Source of the DNA: Phragmites australis
Taxonomy: Eukaryota > Streptophyta > Magnoliopsida > Poales > Poaceae
Reading direction: 5' to 3'
Assembly: GCF_958298935.1 (NCBI RefSeq)
Contig: NC_084928.1
Location: forward strand, 18,755,501-18,819,500
Length of the DNA stretch: 64,000 nt
In this document: one piece after another, positions 43,854 through 55,894 of the stretch
Numbering within the stretch: position 1 is the first letter of the stretch
How the letters are laid out: each line of letters opens with the position of its first letter
Notes under the pieces: generated by a model
Seen by the model: only the letters and a program-made list of their open reading frames with translations
Databases searched by the model: none
Told to the model about the DNA's origin: nothing
Position numbers and translations under genes: made by a program

Positions 43854-46800
43854 TGTCACACCCAAAAATTCTGATTTTGGGTTGTGAGCATTTTAAAACA
43901 ATAAAATAACATTTTTTCTGAAATTTGAAAGCTTTTCTAATTTTTTTAAGTTTAAAAGAATTTGTTTTGTTGATGAAAAATGAATTTGTAAAAATATTAG
44001 AATAGGTTAAGGAATTTCCTGGTTGGATTAATCCTTTTTCTTCTCTCTCAAATTTGCCGGAAAGTCTATTCTTTTCTCTTCCTTGAAGTCCCTCAAAAAA
44101 TTCCTTTTCTTCTTTCCACCATTTTCCCAAAAGTGTCCTTATTCCTAATTTATTTCTCTTTTTCCTTCATTCCAAAAATCCTTACCGAGGTATTTGTCTT
44201 TTCATTTTATTAGTTATCCTGATATTCCTTTTAACCCTATTATCTAATATCATAAATCCTCTTGGGCCGACACCCCCTTTTAAACCAAGCCCAAAACTCC
44301 TCTTCTCTCTCTTTTTCCCGCGGGCCTTTTTCCTTTTCTTTCTTTTCCCGCCGGGCTACCTCTTTCTCCCTCGTGCCGAAGCCCATTTTCTTTCTCCCCC
44401 TCTCTTCCCTCCCATTTGGGCCATCTCCCACGTGCGCCCATTTGGTTGGCTGAGCCGCCTTCTGCTCTTGAGCCCGCTCCTCTCTCTGCTAGCGGGCCTG
44501 GCTAAGCCCAATCAAGCCATGTCGTAGCCAAGCCGCCCCGCCGAACCAAGCCAGCTTCCCTTCTCCCACCTCCAGCTATGCCTGATCCCCTCCGCAGGTG
44601 CTGCAAATCTGACACCTTCCCGCACCCGTAACGGCTGAATCCGAGCCTTAAATCCCCACCTCCCCCATTACCCCTTCTCTTCAATCTGCCCTCTTGAATC
44701 CCCTCTATTGCTCGAGTTATTGAGGAAACTGATGCCATTATGGCCATAAGCCTCGCTGGCCATTTCTCTTCGTTGCGGGCCGCTCCGCTCGCCCATGCGC
44801 CCATTTAAACCGCCCGAGACCTTCTCGGCAAGGTTCCGCACCCCAACTACCCCCTCACACCCTTCTTTCGCCTAATACGCCACCGTCGCCTTCTTCCTCA
44901 ATTCCGATGAGATGTGTCGCCGCCATTTTTCTTCACGTATGCACCGTCTCCAGCCATGTTAACCTTCTCACCGACTCTTTAGGACCCTCCGGAGTCGATC
45001 CCGTGGATGGTTGCTGTCGTTCGGCCACCAAAGCCTCTCTTTCGATGCCTCACCGACGACCACCATCGCCCCTTCCCCTCGCTCCTTCTTCGGCCAAGCC
45101 AAGGCCAACTTCGGTTTCACCGTGGTCATGTGGTGCTAAGGCCCCGCCTCTTTGCCGTCCTTGACCCCGGATCCCCGTGTCCTTCGTCACCATACGCCAT
45201 CGTCACCGCCATCTCTGCCGGGAAGCATGCCCCTGTGCATCGGCACCCTAAGCAAGCCTGGCCACGAGGCCACCATAGAGCAGCAAGCTGCCTACGCCAC
45301 CACCCCGACATCAAGCCGTCCTCCATTATCGGCGACACAGAGAGCCACTGCCAACCAAGCTCCCTACTCTGCTCTCTCCTATCCCCTCTCTCTCGGTGAG
45401 AATCACAAAGAAACCCCTCAATTTCTCCCTTTTATCCCTGCCTTTGTTGCTTGTTTAGAATCTTTACAAGTCAGCCCCTGTTGTCTTTGATTAATTCTGT
45501 TTCGGCCCTTGTAATTCAAATAGAGTCCACCCTTTCAAATATTGTTCGAGTAAATTTCTTCCATACCATGTCACTTTTAGCAATGCTCCTTGCACCCATC
45601 CTAGTTGGGCATTTAGGCCTACGCAATCTAAACATTATCGTGAATGCTATAATTCATATTTGATTTCAGTGACATGTGGGTCCACGCCCATGTGAAAGGC
45701 TATCATGCACATACATGGACCCCACATGTAATAGCAACATCGATTTATAGTATTAAAATAATATTTTAAGTTGATTGGCCCCGCATGCCAATTAATCTGA
45801 TCTTTCTATCATTTCATATGATTCCATTATTCGATGCACCATCCTTTTGATGTGAAATCTGATCAATCTTGTTCTTTTATTTGGATTTGACGATTGGGCC
45901 CTTGTACATTTAAGATATTGTTTTAGTACTTGAACTCATTTTCGAATACAGTGACATGTCAGCCAAGTCCGTGTTATGGACCCACCTGTAAGCAATTGGG
46001 TTTCTGATGTCATTCCATATCGATTTATGAGTTTAAGATTAAAATAATATTTTCTTCTGTGGGTCCCACTTGTCATTAATCCATATATTTATATCTTTTG
46101 GTTTATTTAAATCCTAAGTTTCTATCACCTTGATCTTCCTTATATCGGTCAATATTCTTCTTCCAGTAATTCCCGAAATTAGGACTTTGTACAGAAACGC
46201 CCCATAATCTTTCCTGTTTTTCATAAGTAGTTTTCCGCGCCTTGTACTTTTTGGCAGAAAACACCCTAGGCCTTTTTAGATAAATAGTTTTTAGGCCCAT
46301 ATAAAACTAAGATAATATTTAACAATTGACTTCATATTCAGATACAATGACATGTGGACCCATGACATCGCATTGCAAATATGGATTCGATATATTAAAT
46401 AATATTTTAGCTTTCGGATCTCTTTCTTCAATCGATCTATTAATCTTTCTATCATTTCCTGCGAACCCCAATTTTCCATCGCTTTATTCTTCTATGTACG
46501 AATTCCAATCAATTCAATTCAAGTGCAAGTTATCTATTCAAATGTTGTTCAGTAAACACAAATTCGTCTTGTGTCCAATTCAGCAAATTTCATCCAAATT
46601 CCAATGCCACTTTGTAAATTCATCTAAATTCGCAAGTTTCCAACAAATCATCATTGTTCATGTCCGATAATTATTTGGTCACATAGTGCTATATAATTCT
46701 AGAGATTATTTTAATAGTTGGATGCATATCAGATGACTTCGAGATGTATAGCTCACATGTCATTGTGCGCATGGTATGATTCAAATATTAAAATAACATT

Positions 46801-48673
46801 GATAAAATTGTATAGGATCTCACATACCAAATCTAATCGGATATTCTTTTCGGTAAAACACTAGTTCACGACACACCATCACCTTATCATCATCGCATGC
46901 ACCGAGCCCTTCATTCTTTTCCCTACCAATTTCATGCCATCGTCATAGTTAGGGTTTTCCTTCGGCAAATAATTGGTCAAGAATATTTTCTGGGAATATT
47001 CTATCTCCTTTTCCTTTTAACCCTAATTTAATCTTCTGAAAGCCTATTCTCCTCTGTCTGAACTCTGATTTGAGCGATTCTTGCGCACAAATTCTTCTAA
47101 AATTGTGCCCTATCCAACCATAGTATTTTTATGATGTGTTGTCTCTATTTGGTATATTGTTTCTTAGTTATTTTGTGCTTTCTCTTTTGTTGGTAGATAT
47201 TGTGAGCAGAATATGGCGTTTCTAGAGTTTCGATGAGCAACAGGGTCAAGACTTTGAGATATGCCAGAACCGAGTTGACAAAGATCACTGAACAGCATCT
47301 AGGTAAGTGTCCTTGAATATTTTGTACCTATTTTTAGGAATTTATGTTTGTTGTTTATCCTTCATTGCATGCTTGTCTAAATTAGAAACCTATGAATATG
47401 GTTTACTAGCTTTTGTTTGATTATTCTTGTCGCTGTTGATCAAGTCATGAGAAATAAAGGGTAGATATGCTAGTCGCTATCATAGCTGGGTTATGAGTTA
47501 AACTTGACTAATGTTTTTGCAACATGAATCAGGTGTGGTAAATCTTTTATAGCAATATGGTATAGGTATCCTAACAGGATGGTTTGTTTGAGGATGGTGC
47601 AAGAAGGCACATGTGTTGTGCCGCACGGTGGTAATGTGTATGTTCCTGTGTGGGATCATAAGGACCAGTTCTTGAACATGTAACTAGGCTAAACAGCATA
47701 ACCATGAGGCTTGTATGAGTACGGCCTAGCCAATTAATTAGCCACCCCTTCGATTCTGTGGGCACTAGTTGACGGTTGAGTTGCACAAGAGGGAGCTTCT
47801 GCAGTGATGAAATCATCTGTTAGCGGTGAAACTCAGTGGATGCCTACGGATCGGCGGGAGCTTTGTAACGGCCTTGTAGTGATCTCCTAGCAGCACACCA
47901 TAGGAAGTGTGCAAGTGTTTGATCAGCACGGCAACATGGAGACTGTCACCTGGTAATGCGAGTGATCAAATCATGACTCGTGGGTAAAGTGTGCAAACTC
48001 TACAGAGTATAAAACTGATCGATCAGCCGTGCTCACGGTCAAGAGCAGGCTTGGTCTTCTTCTTAATTAGTTGGGATCAGGGTTCCAGTAAAGATGGTCG
48101 AGTAGCCTGGTAATGGGATTACCTGGTGAGTTTGGTAGTCGAATATGGAATATCTAGTGAATTTGGTAGTCGGATTGAATTTGATGAGGTGTTCATCTTG
48201 ATTAAGTTATGTCTTCACACTTAGTAAATGGGATGCATGTTTTCTTGGAGTTATAGGATAAGGTTGTTTAGTGCAGTAAACCAATGTCCAACCTTTTCTT
48301 GTCTTAAGCCCCATATCATATTTTTCCTACACTTGCAGAGTATGATATGTACTTACACTTGTTGTTCCAATAATAAATGTTGCTCAATTGGAGAAAACTA
48401 TGTGGAGATTAAGAAAGCTGAAGACTACAATGAAGACGGAGCGTCCAAGGTCGCGTTGCCCCCAGTCAATTGCCTGTGGTGTCACCAGAAGATACATAGG
48501 AGTCCTCTTGTGTTCTTCTGCTGCTATCTTATAACTCTGGTATTTATTTCAATAAAGTTGTTTTGTTCAATATATAACTGTATATTACTTATATATCTGC
48601 ATGTATGATGAAACTGATCCTGGCATACATGTGGATTGCACCTGTTTATTCTTTTGAAAAACCGGGCGTGACA
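43854..48673 (+). mobile_element. Element K: 4.8-kb LTR-like insertion (probable long solo LTR)
   Basis: Starts TGTCACACCC and ends GGGCGTGACA, with perfect CATAT duplications (43849-43853, 48674-48678). TG/CA ends with a 5-bp duplication mark an LTR-class insertion. It has no gag, pol or internal LTR copy: AT-rich (43860-44250, 45480-48200), with a GC-rich block at 44250-45450. Its 3' part shares blocks with element C. A solo LTR of a long-LTR family is the best reading; a LARD-type element is possible. Confidence 0.7.
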
Positions 48674-49328
48674 CATATATAGAGACTATTAGAATATCCG
48701 TACCTTTTTTCTTGATGTATAAAGTTGGTTCGTGCTTACTCTTTTTGAATTCATTCTTCATGAAGTATTTGTCAATTTGACTGTACCACGCTCTTGGCGC
48801 CTGCTTGAGATCGTACAATGCCTTTCTTGAGCTTGAAGACCTTATTGTCTCCCCCTTCAACTGAAAAACCTTCAGGCTGCTCAACATATATTTCTTCGTC
48901 AAGATAGGCATTAAGAAATTTTGATTTAACATCAAGTTGAAATAACCACCATTTCTTTTGACCTGTTAGAGCAATTATTGTGCGATTTGTCTCAAGTCTT
49001 GCACTGGAGCATAAGTCTCATAATAGTTAATACCTGGCTTTTGTTTGAAACCTTTAGCAACAAGCCTTGCTTTATATTTCTGAACTGAGCCATCTGGATT
49101 TAGTTTGGTCTTAAAGACCCATTTAACTCTAATTACTTCATGATCCTTGGGACGATCAATCAATTCCCAAGTATTATTTTTCTCAAACATGTGAATTTCA
49201 TGTTCCATGGCTTTTACCCAATTGTTAAGTTTCATAGCTTCTTCAAAACATTGTGGTTCAACAACAGAGAAATTGCATGCCTCATAAATCTCAGCTAAAG
49301 GTTTTAGCCTTACCGGGGTTGAAGGCAT
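48674..49328 (-). pseudogene. Element J RT N-terminal half
   Basis: ORF 49328-48975 contains AMKLNNWVKAMEHEIHMFEKN, WVFKTKLNPDGSVQKYKARLVAKGF and the ETYAPV block. ORF 48935-48585 continues with ALYDLKQAPRAWYSQID and DILIVSIYV. A frameshift separates them near 48950, losing the Asp-containing DVKSAFLN frame. The reading is cut at 48674 inside the Val codon of the catalytic YVDD by element K. Confidence 0.8.
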
Positions 49329-49752
49329 CTGCTCACTAGCACTCGGGCTAGAACCAGAACTTAAGTCCTTGGGAGATCACTTTGCTCCTGGTGCTTATCC
49401 TGAACATGTGGCTGGCCTACTGTGATGGTACTTTTAGGTATTAAGTGGTCCTTTTGCACCTTGGCACTATCCCAATCCCAGGAAGCCTTCTCAAAAAAAA
49501 AAAAAATCTCTGCTAATAATAATTTTCTTTTTCTCCAAATTATAAAGTCGATAGCCTTTAGTACCATCAGCATAGCTGACAATTATGCATCGCTCGCTCT
49601 TAGTATCAAATTTTATTCTCTTACGAACTGGCACTTGGGCATAACAAATACAACCAAATGTCTTCATATGGCTGATGACAGGCTTTTCTCCATACCAAGC
49701 TTCAATAGGGGTACAATTTCAACCTTGGTTGGACTTCTATTTACAATATAAA

Positions 49753-50840
49753 CTACAGTATTAACAGCTTTAGCCCAAAAATATTTAGGCATACCTTTTT
49801 CCTGAGCATAGAGTTAGCCATGTCATTAATCGTACAATTTTTCCTTTCAGTAACTCCATTTTGCTGAGCACTATAGGCTGCTGTTAATTGCCTTTTAATA
49901 CCAATATTTGCACAGTAGCTTTCAAATTCATGGGAAATATATTCTCCACCTCGATCACTACGAAGCACCATGATTTTCTTATTACTTTGATTTTCCACCA
50001 TAGCATTATATTTCTTAAAGACATCAAGTGCTTTAGATATCTTTTAAAAACTATAACCAAGTCATTCTTGTATAATCATCAATAAAATTGATGAAATACC
50101 AGTGATTTCCTTCAGAATTGTTGGTACTTTACCAACTATATTACTGTGCACCAACTCCAAAGGTGCACTTGCTCGCCAGGATCCACTACGTGGAGAAGAT
50201 ACCCCGATTTGTTTTCCAAAAATACAACCTTCACAAGTATCAGTCTTCAAATCAATAAAGTGTAAGCCATGGACCATACCTTTTGTTCTGAGCAACTTTA
50301 AGGCTTTGTAATTGAGATGGCCAAATCTCTTATGCCATAAAACAGAGTTGTAACTGACCTCACTTTTGTAAGCCAACTAAGTTTGATAATTCATTTTTGA
50401 CACAAAGTTCCTATTTTTCTCCATATTCACTTTGGCAATAAGACGATTTCCATTTTTACTATGCAAAATCTTGCAAGAAAAGTTTTCAAAATAAATTATG
50501 TACCCATGTTCTAGCAGTTGCCCAACACTTAGCAAATTCTTCTTTAGATCATATACCAGTAGTACATCTTTAATAAATTTTGGACCATCTTCAGTCTAAA
50601 CAGCAATCATTCCCTTACCTTCTCCTTGTGCTATAGAACCATTTCCATGCAAATCTTTGCTTGATGAGATGAATCCACATCTCGAAATATTTTTGGGTCA
50701 GCAGCCATGTGGTTAGTGCAACCACTGTCATTGACCCAAACCTCATCATTTTCTCCATGTACGGTATGGCAAGAATACACCATCTCTTCTGATTTATCAT
50801 TTTCTTTAGAAAAAATTGCACGATTATCATCTCTAGTTAT
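49753..50840 (-). pseudogene. Element J protease and integrase
   Basis: Protease: a V-D/N-D-S-G-C-T-N-H-M segment near 50740, in a different frame from the flanking ORF. GAG-pre-integrase and zinc region: ORF 50376-50062 with HKRFGHLNYKALKLL and CEGCIFGKQ. Core: LRSDRGGEYISHEF with the second Asp and NGVTERKN with the Glu in ORF 50001-49753. The first core Asp segment lies near 50050-50100 in broken frame. Linker sequence at 49330-49750 is S/K-rich and broken. Confidence 0.7.
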
Positions 50841-50870
50841 GCAAAATTTAGCAATATGACCTTTTCTCTT

Positions 50871-51770
50871 TCATTTGTTGCATGTCTTCTTCTTCCAACA
50901 TATATATGTACTATGATTTGATTTTTCACAAATTTCACACCACATATTTGAATTGGACCTACCTTTTTCTCTTTTTTCTTGGGCCGGCCCCTCTTGCATG
51001 TCTTGCCTTGGATCTTCCTTCTTCTGAAAATTCCCATGAAACTTTGGATTTTTTGGCCTAAAGCTCAGCTTTAACTGAAATGCGCTCTCCATGGAGTTTT
51101 CTTGACACTGCAGCTTCCTTTCTTCATGGGACTCTATTGAGCTCATTAGTTGCTGAATAGTAAGGGTCGAGAAATCTTTTGATTCCTCAATGGCAGCAAC
51201 AATGTATTCATATTTCTCAGGTAGACTAATCAAAATTTTCTCAACTATCTTTTGATCATTGATATTCTCACCATAAGTATGCATCTGATTCACAACCTCA
51301 ATAACTCTTGATAAGTAGTCTTTTACCTTCTAAGACTCCTTCATTTGTAGATTCTGAAATTGACAAAGTTTGCATCTTTACGGCGAGTACCTTTGCTGAT
51401 GCTTGAAACTCCTTTCACTTGTCCCATGCCTCCTTTGATGTCTTGGCACTAATAATCCATGAAAATAAGCTTTCCGCGAGACACCTTATTGAATTAGAAA
51501 GAAGGCTTTGTCATCTGTCATTTGGTCCTTCGCCATAGTATTCTTTTGCTCTGCCGAAAGAACATCTTCAACACCATACGTCCTGTAGCCCTTCTTCACA
51601 ATATTCCACAATCCATATGATAGTAGTAATGTACACATCTTGATACTCTAAAAATCATAATTCTCACCTGCAAACACAGGCACCATTGTTTGCGCCATTC
51701 CCGACGCCCAAACTTGAAGCCATTGCCTTGGCCTCCAAGAATAGCGTTGATACGCCATGCTACTTCGCTA
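50871..51770 (-). pseudogene. Element J gag
   Basis: ORF 51293-50871 has the UBN2-type copia gag pattern (ILISLPEKYEYIVAAIEES, LTIQQLMSSIESHEER) and a CX2CX4HX4C zinc knuckle (CEICEKSNHSTYIC). The N-terminal part extends to about 51770 in other frames with stops. Confidence 0.7.
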
Positions 51771-51784
51771 GGCCACGGCACGAA

Positions 51785-51801
51785 CCTAGCTCTTGATACC
51801 A
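51785..51801 (-). promoter_or_regulatory. Element J primer-binding site, initiator tRNA-Met type
   Basis: The minus strand reads TGGTATCAAGAGCTAGG, two bases inside the LTR. It matches the TGGTATCA core of initiator-Met primer sites in copia elements, with an extra A afterwards. Confidence 0.7.
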
Positions 51802-51803
51802 GA

Positions 51804-52182
51804 TGTTGGTGATTGGAGAGCAGAAATGAAGCTAGGGACTGAGCAGTATCTCACGGACAGAGGAGTTCACGAGCAGAGCAGAGGACAAGCTAGCTAACTG
51901 GCTTACAACTTCCTTTATTTACACAACCGTTATCATTACATACATAAGGTACTTTATATTTATAGAACTCGTAACCAACCTATTCATAGAGCTGGAGTGC
52001 TCCAGAACTCTCCCATCCTTTTTTTCTATTACTACCACTAGAACATGCATGACTTCAATAAAAAAACTACTAGCTAGAATGTACAAGAGCAGGACTAGCT
52101 TTTTGACTTCTGATATAAGGCTACATGTATTTAGTTAACTCTAGAACTACTTGACTAACAAAATGAATTAGGTGCTCCAACA
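51804..52182 (-). repeat. Element J 5' LTR
   Basis: 379 bp, TGTTGG..CCAACA, with PBS on the inner side and GGAAT (52183-52187) on the outer side. It is the complete copy against which the truncation at 42995 is seen. Confidence 0.8.
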
Positions 52183-52187
52183 GGAAT

Positions 52188-53730
52188 TTGTCCTTTAAAG
52201 CAGCTTCAGCACCTTTTCTTTATATATGAGCGACCTACTCTAGCCCACGCAAATTCTGACGACAGAATGGAGGGGTTACTCTTCCTCATACGCACCGTAG
52301 GCTGGTCTCATATTTTTGTTTTTTTTAATTTATACCAATTTATTTAGGTAAAAATCTATTTTATTCTCTCAAACTATATAGTTGTAAAAAAAGCTCCCAG
52401 ACTATTAAACTGTTTGTTTAATCATATGAGAATCCAAATTCAAATCATTCTGTACATTTGACAGTAGTTTTGTATACGGAGATAGTGGTTTTTCTAAACT
52501 GAGGAAAAGACGAGGGGGTGGAGACTGGGCAAGACCAGTTGAGCTAGGGGGTTCTGTATACTGGAATCGTCCTGCCATGTTGGCTAACTTATGTGGCAGG
52601 TCAAGTCAGCAAATCAGAATACTAATCAGTTCAAACCATTGTCAAAGATATAAAATGATCCAGATTTACATTCTAGGGTTTAAACAAACAATTTAATATT
52701 TTGAAGGGTTTTTTTAGACTAATTATATAGTTTGTGGGAGTAAAATCGACTGTTTCCTTTTATTTAACAATAGGTTTTAGTCTCATTTAATGGTCTTTAT
52801 CAAATCATCTGACTACTCCAAAGGTGATCGGGCTCTCAGGAAATGAATTTGTCTAAATCTTGGTGTGCCCATGCCAACGTACGGCTACTCTGCAGGCTCA
52901 TGGGCTCATGGCAATGTGGGTGGAGGGAGAGTGGTGGAGAGGTGAGGTGGGGGCGACTTGTAAAGCGAGGAGGGCACTGAAGGGGATAGAAGTCGAGCAG
53001 GAGCGTGTCCGTGTTGTCGCAACCAAAGACATCGATCATGACTGCACAGGTGGCAGCCGAGTGCAGTGAGCACGTCGAGGCGGCGTGCATACTCGAGAGT
53101 GAGAAAGAAGCTGTGGTGGTTGGCGCCTCGGATGACCGAGGACCCGACGCGCAGCGCGATGGAGACGAGCCCAGCAACCTTGACACCCATGTAGTGGATC
53201 GGACAGAGTATAAGCAGATATGGTGCGAGCATATGCTGGCTGACACGAGCTCGCACAGGCAGGAACACACTTTATTGGTGATGGTAATTTTGATGCTGTA
53301 TCTACAACAATAATTTTGTGTGATAAATCTAAGTAGTGTAGCAGTCAACCTTTCGACTGTATGTTTCTCAGCCAAACATCTATTTTGGAACAGTGGTAGC
53401 ACCATTTAAATAGACGTAACTGTGATCAGGCAAAGTAAAACCTTTTCTTGGACGAAACCTAAGTGTCATAATTTTTTCATTGTGGCCTTCAATTTATATG
53501 GGGTGACGACAAAATTTTGAATATTCAGAAACCAATTTCTCTTGATAATTTAATTGATTTATGTGTTGCACCAAGTCATTCCTGCAGAGTAGAGCGGAAA
53601 AGAGCCACCTGTATAAGGTGAACAGTAGATGGCGTGTAGGTTGTTTGTTTTTTTCTGAGTGGGGCCGGAGATGGGCATACAATTTTGATAACATATTTTC
53701 AGCATGAAAAATCGTAGGCCACATTAATTA
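52188..53730. other. Unassigned sequence right of element J
   Basis: Mostly AT-rich with no gene. A GC-rich patch at 52840-53270 has open frames on both strands, but none shows a motif I can defend. Its codon-like composition could mark a captured or decayed gene piece. Confidence 0.3.
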
Positions 53731-53915
53731 GTGACAGGGTACAATTTGATTCGTCACTAATGACTATCCTAGGAAACCCGTCACTGATGAGTTGGTCATT
53801 GACGATGGGTCGACCTGTCACCAATGACTGCTCTAGGAAGACCCGCAATGATGAGTCATCATTGGTGACGGGTCACAACTACAACCCGTCACTATTATCA
53901 TAAGTGATGGGTCGT
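53731..53915. repeat. CACTA-type subterminal repeat remnant
   Basis: About eight copies of CGTCACTAATGA/GTGACGGGT-like words in both orientations lie within 185 bp. This arrangement is typical of CACTA transposon ends. No terminus or transposase is attached. Confidence 0.5.
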
Positions 53916-53949
53916 AAACAACACTAACTTTGTATCTCCTTTGTTTGTT

Positions 53950-54769
53950 TTTTACATAGTGATAAATTCTAGTTCAATCTGAACCTTTCCATCTCGGCTC
54001 ACTAATGACAGTCCTGGAAGAAGAACATCAAGCTTGCCACAAAGTTTCTTGAGCTGGCTTACATGAAACACAGAATGAATTTTAGTTCCCTCAGGCATCA
54101 ACAATCTATAAGCCAGCTTACCAACTCTTTCCAACACCTTGAAAGGCCCATACAACTTGGATCTCGGTTTGAGTGACCCTCTCAATCCAAAAGAGCTTTG
54201 TCGGTATGGTAGCATTTTCAAGTACACATGATCACCTACATCGAATTTCGTTTCAGCTCTCTTCTTATCAGCATACAACTTCATTTTGTCTTAGCTTGTG
54301 ATACATTCTCCTTGAGCTTCTTCAACATCTCCTCCTTTTGAGTCACAGTCACTGTAGCTTCATCAGACATGTTAGATGGAAGAGACACTTCACCAATTTG
54401 AGAAGGGGGATACCCATATAGAAATGAGGTTATCTTCAGTGAGGTGTGATATGTGGTATTATACCACCATTCAGCCATGGGTAACCATTCCTTTGATTCA
54501 AGAAAAACCATACTCCTCAAGTAAGACTCAATAGATTAATTTAACATCTCTGTTTGACCATCTGATTGTGGGTGATCTACAGTACTGAAATTCAGAGATA
54601 CCTTAAGAACCTTGAAAATTTCAGTAAATAGCTTCCTTATAAAAACCATGTCTCCATCACTAGTAATAGAAATGGGCATGCCATGTAACTTGTAAATATT
54701 ATCCAGGAACAACAAAACTATCTGAGACACTGTATATGGATGGGATAACAACGAAATGGGCATACTTGC
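53950..54769 (-). pseudogene. Ty3/gypsy integrase fragment
   Basis: ORF 54763-54536: GMPISITSDGD with the second Asp and HPQSDGQTEMLN with the Glu. ORF 54520-54281: WLPMAEWWYNTTYHTSLKITSF. ORF 54284-53952: VGDHVYLKMLPYRQ and YGPFKVLERVGKLAYRLLMP, the GPY/F module, then FHVSQLKK. An in-frame stop near 54536 and a frameshift near 54283 break it. The tail resembles Tekay/Del-type chromoviruses, but no chromodomain remains. Pol upstream of this is missing. Confidence 0.75.
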
Positions 54770-55894
54770 TATAACACCCTAATTTTTCAATTTTTGCCAA
54801 TTTATAACATTTTCTAGAATTTACTTTTGAGCTTAAATGATTTTAAAAGAGAAAATGCTATTATCATAAAAAGAGAATCTAACTTTAACATAGGAAATAT
54901 TTGAATACGTGCATCCATGCTGTCCTTAGGCATGTAGGGTTTTTCTTTGTGTGGTGTAGTCCTTGTTTGAGTTGAATTTGCTTCAAATCCAAACTTCAAA
55001 TGAATTTAGAAAATTAAATGAAAAAGGAAAAAGATTAAAACCTCAGCGGACCGTCCCTCTCTCCCTTTCGGCCCATTTCCCCCTGCCAGCCCACCTGCAC
55101 CAGCCTGCATTCTGCTCCTACCGCTCTGTTGGGCTGCGCCCTTGCGTCGAGCCGACCCAGCCTGCGCTCACTCCTCGGCACGGGCTGCAGCCGCCGCCTG
55201 CTTACAAAGACGCCTAGTGCTTTGCCGTTTTCACCGAGCGTCACCGCCGTGAGGGGCACGCTCATCAGAGCCATCTTCTCTGACTCCAAGCCGGACCGCG
55301 CCACCGTATCCAAATTGGACAGCGTCGCCCCGGAGTCCCGAACCGTCCCGAGAGCCTTCGCCTGCTTATATAGGTCTGCCTCCACCCCAAGGTTTCCTCA
55401 TCAAGCCAACCCACCAAGTCTCGATTCCAATCTCGCCGAGTTCAAGCTTCTTGTTGCCATTAGCACCACCGCTCAGTTGCCCTCGCCGCCGAGCCACCCT
55501 AGCACCGTTGAGCTTCGCAAGAGTCGCCTAACAGAACTGCCGCCACCCGTCGTTGCCTTGGTTCCTCGGCCACCGGAGACCCCTTCCCGACGAGATCCCG
55601 TGTCCATCGCCGCCCCTTCCGTCGCCGAGCCCCTTCCAGTGCCGCCCTGTTCAAGGTAAGCCCCAAATCGAACTTGCTGTGTGATCCTCTTCAAGATCTG
55701 CTGCTCACTGTCACCGCCGACTAGCTGGAACGCCGTCCGGCATGTTCTCCGGTCCTGCGCCGTCGTGTTCCCCCAGGCGCTGCTGACTCATTCCCCTCTG
55801 GTCACCCGATCTCCTCTGCGCTATCGAATCCGAAACCAGTGGCCCCGATTAGAATAGAGGATACCCCTTCAGCAACCAATAGCGAGTTGCCACG
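54770..55894 (+). repeat. LTR-like fragment (TATAACACCC start), cut by the SIRE-type element
   Basis: It begins TATAACACCCTAATTTTTC, close to the TGTAACACCC-type ends of elements C and K, and shows the same AT-rich then GC-rich layout, with a TTATATAGG box near 55365. It stops at 55894 where the SIRE LTR begins; its other half would lie beyond the window. The ORF 55129-55659 is GC-rich LTR sequence, not a supported gene. Confidence 0.4.

Larger units (their letters stand above)
42700..52182 (-). mobile_element. Element J: Ty1/copia retrotransposon split by element K
   Basis: Minus-strand order: 5' LTR (52182-51804), PBS, gag, protease, integrase, RT/RNase H, 3' LTR (42995-42700). IN before RT defines copia. 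TSD GGAAT lies at 42695-42699 and 52183-52187. The LTR ends are TGTTGG/CCAACA. A 4820-bp LTR-like element K interrupts RT. Without K the element is 4663 bp, normal for copia, but the pol C terminus and PPT are deleted. Confidence 0.85.

Noticed and set aside
44907..45490. Plus-strand ORFs of 85-130 aa in element K
   Set aside because: They lie in the GC-rich block of an LTR-like sequence, overlap in several frames and show no domain.
52906..53268. Weak resemblance of a minus-strand frame to a class III peroxidase distal motif
   Set aside because: Only a few scattered residues fit; no proximal histidine or disulphide pattern, so not reported as a gene.
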